A stretch of DNA of 13,474 bases, from assembly GCA_964610885.1 (NCBI GenBank), contig CAZSWR010000091.1:1-13474 (forward strand), read 5' to 3'. Below the pieces are notes generated by a model. That model did no database searches. It was not told the DNA's origin and saw nothing but the letters and a program-made list of their open reading frames with translations. This stretch comes from CAZSWR01 sp964610885. Lineage in GTDB: Bacteria > Bacteroidota > Ignavibacteria > Kapaibacteriales > UBA2268. Positions 6,430-13,474 of this stretch are shown in pieces; positions within the stretch are counted from its first letter, which is position 1, and every line of letters begins with the position of its first letter. The position numbers were made by a program, and so were the translations under genes.

Positions 6430-9400
6430 TTATTTCACGACTACGAATTGGCGTTTGAGCACTGTATCGCTTGCTTTGAGCACGATTGTGTACACGCCAG
6501 CGGTGAAGTTCGATACATCTGTTTGAACAGTTTTCGAACCGTTTTCGACTTGAATTGTGCTAACAAGGTTTCCGCTGAAGTCGTAGATTTCGGCTTGCGA
6601 AGCACTTGTATTTGTATTGAATTCAAATTTGACTGTGTTAAGAGCCGGGTTCGGTTCTGCATTGCCAATCCATTCGCTTGCGGCGGGGATGTCGATTGTT
6701 TCGACATTGCTGTAATCGAACGAACCGTCAACATCGACCGAGCGGAGGCGGTAGTGGTATTTTCTGCCACTGAAGACAGAATTGTCGATAACCGGGCCGT
6801 AGTTTGCGCCATGGTTTTCACTACCGACTGCTTTGAGTTCGGCAACTTTAACGAACGATGCTTCTGAATCTTCTCTACGTTCGACTTCGAATCTCGTTGT
6901 ATTGATTTCCGAGGCGGTTGCCCAAACTACTTCGACGTTGCGGTTGCGGTAGTTGGCTTTGAACGATGTCAGCTCGACTGGCACTGGGCCTGCCGGAGGA
7001 GGCAACAAATCTTCGGGGGTCATAAAGTCGTAGATACCGAGCAGAATGTCCGCAAGATTCTTGAAGTGTCTCCATTCGATTCCAAGATAGACAACATTGC
7101 GTGTGAGTGCGCGAGTTGAAACGCCGGCGGCGCTATCGGGAATGGGTGCACCCGGTGCGGGGACTGCTTTGTTTTTGTAAACATAAGCGCGGCGAGCATC
7201 GCCAATTGCTCCGGGGATCACTTTCATAACACCGCAATAAGGAGCCGGGTCGTTATTAATTGTTGTTGATCTGATATAGTCGGTGAAGTATGTGCGGATT
7301 GTCTTACCTACGATACTATTGCCATTGTTGGTAACACCAGTTCCAAGCGGGTTGGTGATCGATGTGGTATCGGCATTAAGCACTTTCGACGTGAAATCGT
7401 AATCGACAGTATAGTTCGAGCGAAGCATTTCCTGGCTGCCGATTGCAATGTTCTTCTTGCCGCCGAGGGCTGTTGTGCCTGCTGCCAAGTAATCCTTGAT
7501 ATTAATATATTCATATCTCTTGAGCTGTTTGTCGTCGCCATCAGACCAAATCATGAAGCGATAGTTCTTGTAGTCAACGTTTTTGGGTTCCCAAGAGCAT
7601 CTGTCGAACACATCGACCCACGACGAATCGGGAACTGGGGTGTAAACTGTCCAACCGATGCTATTGAAGGCATTGATGAGCGAGTCTGCATTCAAGCGTC
7701 CAGCGATCGAGTCTTTTGCAGTAATTCCTGCGCCGACAACGTTGAAGTTAGTATTTTCGGCACTGATAATCCAATCTTTTTTCGAATGTTTGATATAGAA
7801 GCGGACATTCTTTTGAATTGTATTATTCAGAATCTGGTTGTCCATAATTTCAACTCTGATTTGATAGATCGGCGTAACGTTCGAACGCATCGAATTGAAT
7901 CTTGCCGGTGCATTAATTCCGAGTTCTGTGTATGATTGCGGCATAAATTTAACAGCATTGGCAATATCGCCAAGTCCGAAAGATACCTCCGAAATTTCAG
8001 CAGATTCGATTTTGGGCATCGATTTCGAGATCGGGCCGAGTGTAGGCGTGGTCGGGAACGTGCCATCTTCGTTTTGGCGATAGATACTTGCGCGGACAAC
8101 CAAGCTAACTTTGGGTTTGCTGCTATTATTTCTGATGTGTGCTTTGACATCGACAGGTGAAGTTGTCATTACGTATTCGGCGTCATTGAAAATGCCATTA
8201 GTAGCTTGCCATGCGGCGGGAGCTGAAATCGAAATAACTTCGGCATCGTCCTCGTACATATTTCCTTCGAATTCGAAGGCACCTGCATCGTAGCGGCGGT
8301 TTGCGGGTCCGCGTACATTGCCGAGCAAATCAGTCGATACGTACGGCAATCTATCGCCGCGAGCCTCGAGGAGGCAACCTTGCGATGTCTGGGGAATCAT
8401 GCGAAGTGTGGTATTTCTGCCATTGGTTACGTACTGCATGTCGTTCATGAAGTTTCCGTTGATGGAATTCACGTCCATACCGGTCCAGTTTCTCCATTGT
8501 TCGACCGAGCGGTAGTCGTTTGCAGCTGTGAGTTCAGAGCCTTCCAGTATGTTCGAGACCGAATCAGTTTCAATAAAGCGTGCCCATGTTCCTTTGATTT
8601 TCGACGAGTCGAATTGGACGACGTTTCTATCAAAATTCATTCCGGCTAAGCTGGGTTTGGGGCCTGAATAAAGGAAAGCTGCATAGTATTCTTGCACCGT
8701 ACAGTTTGAATCGATCAAAGCAATAGCGTTATTCTTTACTTCGGAATTAATCACTTGCGACATGAAGATGGCTGCGGTTGAAGTCTTCGTTTTCAAGGCC
8801 GAACCATTGTTCGTGATAAGAATCGTATTGTTAGAAATCTTATTTCCTTTAAGCAAGTAGTTTTTATCTTTTGGTATTAATTGGTTTGTTGTACGTTCGG
8901 ACGACAGTTTGATACCATAGCGATTTGTTACCCTTGCCGAGTGTGTAGCATTCCAAATAACGTTGTTGATAATTGTAAAGTTATCATCTACATCGGGGAA
9001 ATAGACTGTTGTTGCTTCGTGTGTAATAGGATCGATTGCGGGGTATCCGGTTCTCGACTGTTCGACTTTGATACCATTTGCGGTTGCATTAGAAGTAATG
9101 ATGTTACTAATCTCATTACCATTGATGATTAGGCCAACGTTGTGGTAGCCAAAGTATGAAAGTGCTAATTCTTCTTTCGACGGAATACCTGCGAGGATAC
9201 CAGAGACATCCTGAGCAGAGATAATGCTATCGATTCTGTTGTTTTTAATAATTGAATTTTCTTCGAAGCCAACAAAGATACCGGCTTTTCCAACATTATA
9301 AATGTTATTGCCAATGAATTTGTTGTCTGAATTGAAATATCTCTTGAAGATACTTTCGCCATTGTCTTTCAGAGGTCCCATGCCGATCGAGGCAATACCG

Positions 9401-11856
9401 TATGCAAAGTTTGTAATGGTGTTATTCTCAATTGTATTGTATTTATTGGGAATTGTATCCAATTTGTTTGTATTCGATTCTGTTTTCGGATCGATCGGCG
9501 GAGTTGTCCTAAGGTAGATACCAACTGAAAGCGGTTTTCCTGCGACGAAGTCCTGATCGAAATCGATACGGTTTTGCGAGTTGTTGTATCTTGTATAGGG
9601 CAGATTAGCGTTTAATTTAAGAGCGGGCGCTTGGATAGAGTCCGTAATAACGCAATTGCGGATAGTAACATTGGACGAACCTTGTGCCAAATAGAACACT
9701 GCGCGCGATGTCGATGTTGATTTAACGCTGAACTGCAAGGATTGGTTTTTGCCACCGTCGAAAGTGATATAAGTGGCGCCGTCGGGATTGTTAGCATAAT
9801 CGCGTTTGTAAATTGCACCAACCTGATAAATTGGGGCTAATGAGTTCGAAGGTCTTTCGTTCTGGCCCAACAGAATACCAATGCCAGAAGCGGTATTGAG
9901 TTGAATTTTAATGCCTTCGGGCGAGTTTGCTCTTTCATCGGAGGGTACGAATTTAACTGTGTTGATCGGTCCGAGGCCGATGATTCTCGAAGAAATATCC
10001 AAAGCGGGAGCATTACTGCTTGCGTTCCCGACATAGTAGTTCGTATCGGTCAATTCAAATGTAACCGGGCATGAAAGTCCAAGACGATACATTGCATCGA
10101 CAGCGTCTTGCATTGTATTGAAGTTTCTATCAGTATCACGGTATCTTTTACCGATTGTATATCGGCCACACATCGAACTTACCACTTGGAAAGTCTTGTA
10201 GCAGGTATCGTTCGAGATAACACCATCATTTTCGGCATAGACGATGAAAATAGCAGTATAAGTGCCGGCATCGTATGGGATGAAAGATGTCTGGTCGAAG
10301 TAGGCTGTGATTTGGTTGTACCTTCCGGCAGGGATGTCGGGAAGTTCTTCAACCACTTCATTATACATAGTGTTGTTGTCCGGATCTTTGATAATCATTC
10401 GGGCACGAGCTCCGGAAACTAATTTCGTTCCAAGATTCGACAAACGTGCATAGCACTGGATCGGACGTCCAACATAATTAACAACCGCAGGGGAGATAAT
10501 TGTATCGGCCTTGAGATCCACATCGTGATAAATCGAGAAGATATAAGGTTCGGCTCCAACCCGAGGCAGATAATTATTTGCTATTTGATAGTCAGGGATA
10601 GGAGTAATGAGTTTTGCATAAAATTCAACTTGGTAGTCTCCAACAGTTGAAGCAATAAACGGGTTAAATATATGCAACTTGGTTTGCCCTGTCTTCAACG
10701 AATCGTTTACGAAATGAATCGTATCGTTCCTTACGACCAAACCTGACGAAACGGAAGTAATCTTGGCAATGATGTCATATTCGTAAATTGTTTGAATTCC
10801 AAGGTTTCCTACCCTGACACGAACAGGGATCGATCCGGCTGTCCTTGAGTATTTTTGAACTTCTTTCGCTTTGGGGGCATCGATTTCAATACATGCCAAA
10901 TCTTTTTCGAGGGCAAGTGTGAAACTGTTCTCGGCTGCTCCGATTTCTTCTTTATTCACGCCTTGGTACATGATACATTTCGCTACATAGGCTCCACCAG
11001 TAACTTGGCCAGATTTGCCAACAAGGTTCAGGTTGCCGGTAAGCGTTGGGGTTGGCGAGTTGTAATCAGTTGCATAGCCAACTGCGCTTGTGATCGGATA
11101 TGTAACGTCATCGCCGTTACCACTGACAGGGCCCATGACAAATACAGAATTTGAACCAGGATTAGTGGCTTTATAAATTGTATCGCCATTCAGGCCGCCA
11201 TATATAAAGTATTTAAAGTAAATTATCGAATCGGTAGTTAATCTCTTGTAATGTATCTCCGGTTTGTTCGTTGTCGAATAACTGTTCTCGAATTGAAGAA
11301 CAGAATTCTTGGCCGGGAGTATGCTTACTATTTTTGGCAATGGAGGAGCCACGCTTATAATAAAATCGCGGCATTCTGTATAATATTCTGTCGTGCTGCA
11401 TCCCGTCGTAAGAAATGACGAATTATAGCTATCATCGGAGCAATACCTCAACAGGTATCTTCCGCTAAGCCCGGCAGGTATTGTGAAACTTGCTGTGTGG
11501 GTGTACGACAAATTGTCGGTGTAAATCCTCTCATTTGACTCAAAAGTGCCATTGCGGTTTATATCTAAAAACCACGAAACAGCATTTTGGTCATAGTTGC
11601 TTGTTCCATAAAGGAACCCATTGGCTGTAAATGTGAATACCTCGCCGGAAGAGCAATTAATCGGCGAAGTCCTGTGGTCAACATATGCTGTTGCTGCAGG
11701 AGCTGGGTACGATACATTGTTTAGCACGAAAGTAGTGCAGATTTCCATATTTGGTGTAGCGTAGGCACAACCGTCAACAGGCTCTGTTTGCGAGTACCCT
11801 TGACTGCATATAGCAATCAAAAATACTAAACTACTTAGTAGGAGCTTTTTAAACAT
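6430..11856 (-). CDS. large T9SS-secreted beta-helix protein
   Basis: This 1808-aa exported protein starts with signal peptide MFKKLLLSSLVFLIAICSQG. Visible modules in order: a GEVED-like domain (about 60-170; WFLDINRNGTFESNE, FTIPAGLSG); CARDB/Ig-like beta repeats to about 555; a right-handed parallel beta-helix region (about 560-1195) rich in NxI/NNxI rungs and closing with the DAGAFEF motif; another Ig-like stretch; an alpha/beta domain (about 1360-1610) resembling degenerate class I glutamine amidotransferase/ThuA-like domains of secreted proteins; a fibronectin-like module starting PVPVELTSF (about 1622-1715); and a T9SS type A sorting domain (about 1725-1808; NAEPNPALNTVKFEF...AGVYTIVLK...QFVVVK). 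The sorting domain predicts export by the Por machinery and cell-surface attachment or release. The ATG at 11856 has GGAGGA 4-5 bases upstream; a TTG four codons earlier overlaps that site. It may be an adhesin or polysaccharide-interacting protein; no catalytic residues were identified. Confidence 0.88.
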   Translation of the reverse strand: MFKKLLLSSLVFLIAICSQGYSQTEPVDGCAYATPNMEICTTFVLNNVSYPAPAATAYVDHRTSPINCSSGEVFTFTANGFLYGTSNYDQNAVSWFLDINRNGTFESNERIYTDNLSYTHTASFTIPAGLSGRYLLRYCSDDSYNSSFLTTGCSTTEYYTECRDFIISVAPPLPKIVSILPAKNSVLQFENSYSTTNKPEIHYKRLTTDSIIYFKYFIYGGLNGDTIYKATNPGSNSVFVMGPVSGNGDDVTYPITSAVGYATDYNSPTPTLTGNLNLVGKSGQVTGGAYVAKCIMYQGVNKEEIGAAENSFTLALEKDLACIEIDAPKAKEVQKYSRTAGSIPVRVRVGNLGIQTIYEYDIIAKITSVSSGLVVRNDTIHFVNDSLKTGQTKLHIFNPFIASTVGDYQVEFYAKLITPIPDYQIANNYLPRVGAEPYIFSIYHDVDLKADTIISPAVVNYVGRPIQCYARLSNLGTKLVSGARARMIIKDPDNNTMYNEVVEELPDIPAGRYNQITAYFDQTSFIPYDAGTYTAIFIVYAENDGVISNDTCYKTFQVVSSMCGRYTIGKRYRDTDRNFNTMQDAVDAMYRLGLSCPVTFELTDTNYYVGNASSNAPALDISSRIIGLGPINTVKFVPSDERANSPEGIKIQLNTASGIGILLGQNERPSNSLAPIYQVGAIYKRDYANNPDGATYITFDGGKNQSLQFSVKSTSTSRAVFYLAQGSSNVTIRNCVITDSIQAPALKLNANLPYTRYNNSQNRIDFDQDFVAGKPLSVGIYLRTTPPIDPKTESNTNKLDTIPNKYNTIENNTITNFAYGIASIGMGPLKDNGESIFKRYFNSDNKFIGNNIYNVGKAGIFVGFEENSIIKNNRIDSIISAQDVSGILAGIPSKEELALSYFGYHNVGLIINGNEISNIITSNATANGIKVEQSRTGYPAIDPITHEATTVYFPDVDDNFTIINNVIWNATHSARVTNRYGIKLSSERTTNQLIPKDKNYLLKGNKISNNTILITNNGSALKTKTSTAAIFMSQVINSEVKNNAIALIDSNCTVQEYYAAFLYSGPKPSLAGMNFDRNVVQFDSSKIKGTWARFIETDSVSNILEGSELTAANDYRSVEQWRNWTGMDVNSINGNFMNDMQYVTNGRNTTLRMIPQTSQGCLLEARGDRLPYVSTDLLGNVRGPANRRYDAGAFEFEGNMYEDDAEVISISAPAAWQATNGIFNDAEYVMTTSPVDVKAHIRNNSSKPKVSLVVRASIYRQNEDGTFPTTPTLGPISKSMPKIESAEISEVSFGLGDIANAVKFMPQSYTELGINAPARFNSMRSNVTPIYQIRVEIMDNQILNNTIQKNVRFYIKHSKKDWIISAENTNFNVVGAGITAKDSIAGRLNADSLINAFNSIGWTVYTPVPDSSWVDVFDRCSWEPKNVDYKNYRFMIWSDGDDKQLKRYEYINIKDYLAAGTTALGGKKNIAIGSQEMLRSNYTVDYDFTSKVLNADTTSITNPLGTGVTNNGNSIVGKTIRTYFTDYIRSTTINNDPAPYCGVMKVIPGAIGDARRAYVYKNKAVPAPGAPIPDSAAGVSTRALTRNVVYLGIEWRHFKNLADILLGIYDFMTPEDLLPPPAGPVPVELTSFKANYRNRNVEVVWATASEINTTRFEVERREDSEASFVKVAELKAVGSENHGANYGPVIDNSVFSGRKYHYRLRSVDVDGSFDYSNVETIDIPAASEWIGNAEPNPALNTVKFEFNTNTSASQAEIYDFSGNLVSTIQVENGSKTVQTDVSNFTAGVYTIVLKASDTVLKRQFVVVK

Positions 11857-11860
11857 AAAT

Positions 11861-11866
11861 TCCTCC
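11861..11866 (-). promoter_or_regulatory. ribosome binding site fixing the T9SS protein start
   Basis: GGAGGA on the minus strand is placed 4 bases before the ATG at 11856. The upstream in-frame TTG at 11868 overlaps this site, so it is not the start. Confidence 0.8.
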
Positions 11867-12025
11867 AAAAATAATATTGATGTAAATTACTTTAATATAT
11901 ATCATATACTCAAATTAATCAAAATGTCCGGTAATATATAAATATACCAAACTATCATAGTAACGAAAATTAAGTAATTATTAAGTATAAACCAAATATT
12001 TTTATTTATAATATAGAAAAACTCT

Positions 12026-12033
12026 TATTTTTG
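12026..12033 (+). promoter_or_regulatory. possible -7 box for the aspartokinase gene
   Basis: TATTTTTG matches the Bacteroidota TAnnTTTG pattern and lies 23 bases before the proposed TTG start. A clear -33 TTG is missing. The surrounding divergent intergenic region (11857-12056) is very AT-rich and shows no other strong motif. Confidence 0.3.
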
Positions 12034-12056
12034 TTGAAAACTTTTTTCGGTGATTT

Positions 12057-13388
12057 TTGAGTATCGGATTGAATAAAGTAATAAAAATTGGAGGCGCCGT
12101 CCTCAGCGATAGTAACGAATTTGTTAAGTCTTTCAAATCACTGACCGGTGCAGCGAATTCGCCAGCCGTGGTCGTGGTCTCCGCATTGTCGAAATCGACT
12201 CGCATCCTCACGAAAATCGCATTCCTGGCGCTCGAGGGGAAGCCAAGCTTGGCAAACGATGCAATCAACCAACTCTTTGACTTCTATCTGGATTTCGCTA
12301 AAGAAATCGGACTGAAGGATTCCAACTTCGACGAACTTGCACGCTCCTTGGATTGTATAAAAAAACACATTGTAGGCCTGCTCGAGGGCATATCAATCAC
12401 TCAAGAGCTAACTCGCCGCACTCTCGATGCCATTATCAGCCGCGGCGAAGCCGTTACGCTCGAATTGGTTCAATCCTACTGCAAGCACATTGGATTGAAT
12501 GCCGAATGCGTCGATTCGACTAACCTTATCACAACCGATTCAAATTTCGGTGCCGCCAAACCAATCCTCGGCCGGTCAATCGAGCAAATCAATTCGATAC
12601 TCTCGCCAATTCTCCGCTCCGGGCGCTCTGCCATCACCCAAGGCTTCGTGGCAAAAGACGCCTCCGGCCAAATTACGACAATGGGCATCGAAAGTTCTAA
12701 CCTGACCGCGACAATTATTGCTTATGCACTTAAATGCAACTATTTGGAAATTGTTACTGACGTCGATGGCGTCCGCACGGCCGACCCCAAAATTGTCGGC
12801 TCCACGCTTCCGGTTCCTCAACTCACATATCGGCAAGCATTTACTGCCGCCAACGTCGGACTCAAACTGATCTATCCCGCCATGGTTACTCTCGCCGAAG
12901 AGTCCGGCATATCGATAGTTTTCCGCCCAACCGATACGGCCCCGGGCCAGTTCACAACCGTTTCGAAAAAAGTGGCCTCCCCCCTGCCGATGATTATCGA
13001 AAGGAATAACGTTGACCTATTCATCGCCGATTTCGATTCGTTCGAGGATTACTCACGAATCTTCTCAATAATCACCAAATACGAAACAAAAAAGAATCGG
13101 CTCGCCTTCTGCGACTTCTATCCAGACCACGCTGCAATCGCAATCGCTTCCGACGGCTCGAGGAAATTGAAAGCCGAACTCGCGGACTTCTGCCGCCACA
13201 TCCCCGATCGCTCCATCATAACCGTCCTCAACGTGCTCCCGTCGAAAAGCCCGGACGTCTTCGGAGTGCTCGCCCACGAAGAAATCGACTTCCTCAAATA
13301 CTCGGAATCAACCCTGACCACAGTGGTCGAATCCTTCTCGGCACGGCAAATTATCAATAAGTTGCACGACTGCTTGTTTGTGGGTTAG
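12057..13388 (+). CDS. aspartokinase (aspartate kinase), monofunctional
   Basis: This 443-aa enzyme should phosphorylate aspartate with ATP, the first step towards lysine, threonine, methionine and diaminopimelate. The amino-acid-kinase fold shows KIGGAV (10-15), VVVVSAL (38-44), SRGEAV (128-133), ITQGF (193-197), TDVDGVRTADP (234-244) and a GLKLIYPAM segment (268-276). Residues about 312-443 form a divergent C-terminal region in the place of the usual ACT regulatory domains. The usual GRGGSD-type motif is GIESSN (210-215). No homoserine dehydrogenase part follows. No ATG lies near the front. TTG at 12057 with a GGTGA 3 bases upstream is one start; TTG at 12069 (MNKVIKIGG) is the alternative. 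It is divergent from the T9SS gene with 200 bases between. Feedback control by amino acids is likely from the family but not shown. Confidence 0.88.
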   Translation: MSIGLNKVIKIGGAVLSDSNEFVKSFKSLTGAANSPAVVVVSALSKSTRILTKIAFLALEGKPSLANDAINQLFDFYLDFAKEIGLKDSNFDELARSLDCIKKHIVGLLEGISITQELTRRTLDAIISRGEAVTLELVQSYCKHIGLNAECVDSTNLITTDSNFGAAKPILGRSIEQINSILSPILRSGRSAITQGFVAKDASGQITTMGIESSNLTATIIAYALKCNYLEIVTDVDGVRTADPKIVGSTLPVPQLTYRQAFTAANVGLKLIYPAMVTLAEESGISIVFRPTDTAPGQFTTVSKKVASPLPMIIERNNVDLFIADFDSFEDYSRIFSIITKYETKKNRLAFCDFYPDHAAIAIASDGSRKLKAELADFCRHIPDRSIITVLNVLPSKSPDVFGVLAHEEIDFLKYSESTLTTVVESFSARQIINKLHDCLFVG

Positions 13389-13474
13389 GATTTTGGGTAT
13401 TAGCAGTGTGTTGAAAAAGTATGGTTCATCCGACTAATACATACTTAGTATTATGTAGCGCATATATTTTCAAT
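13389..13474. other. intergenic tail, no gene seen
   Basis: The 86 bases after the aspartokinase stop hold only a small AT-rich inverted repeat (TAATAC...GTATTA around 13436-13454). No coding signal or T-tract terminator is apparent before the window ends. Confidence 0.4.

Noticed and set aside
6403..6867. 154-aa Cys-rich plus-strand frame
   Set aside because: It is wholly antisense to the conserved T9SS sorting and FnIII region and overlaps the terminator hairpin; its composition is that of a reverse-strand shadow.
1..13474. CRISPR array, tRNA/rRNA genes, transposase or known defence system
   Set aside because: No regularly spaced direct repeats, cloverleaf or rRNA-like stretches, recombinase motifs or known defence domains were seen on either strand.

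Overview
The window looks like chromosome from a Gram-negative bacterium of the Bacteroidota/Chlorobiota/Ignavibacteriota/Kapabacteria group. The main pointer is a very large secreted protein ending in a type IX secretion (T9SS) C-terminal sorting domain. Lipoprotein signal peptides of the F-x-S-C type and an oligopeptide-transporter-like MFS protein fit this. Several starts carry clear GGAGG-type Shine-Dalgarno sites, which classical Bacteroidetes usually lack. I therefore lean to the Ignavibacteria/Kapabacteria side, but this is inference.

Nearly everything is on the minus strand. In transcription order, an 1808-aa T9SS cargo (11856 to 6430) ends at a strong nested hairpin (6369-6407). A lipoprotein cluster follows: paralogue A2 (6169 to 4859), a 39-codon remnant of a second lipoprotein type (4850 to 4731), an intergenic patch with several hairpins, paralogue A1 (4345 to 3035) and lipoprotein B (3023 to 2346). 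Next come a frameshifted DUF2007/zinc-ribbon gene (2200 to 1788), a POT-type MFS transporter (1771 to 368), and the first codons of a gene with a signal peptide (43 to 1). On the plus strand, divergent from the T9SS protein, is an aspartokinase (12057-13388). The last 86 bases hold no recognisable gene.

Two corrections to a naive reading matter. The long open frame at 368-2200 is not a convincing fusion: one missing base in the DUF2007 gene removes its stop and joins it in frame to the transporter, which has its own GGAG ribosome site and ATG. The long frames of the T9SS protein and of both A lipoproteins begin 4 and 17 codons too far upstream if the first TTG/GTG is taken.

The most unusual region is the lipoprotein cluster (about 2.25-6.36 kb). 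An A+B gene pair appears to have been duplicated. In one copy B has collapsed to a 120-bp remnant. The two A genes have diverged to roughly 60% protein identity by eye, while their 62-bp 5' leaders stay identical at 60 positions. The cluster is bracketed by inverted copies of a roughly 75-bp sequence containing a hairpin and what looks like a truncated gene start. The region looks more AT-rich than its flanks. No known defence or mobile system is evident; this reads as a rapidly evolving surface-lipoprotein locus of unknown function.
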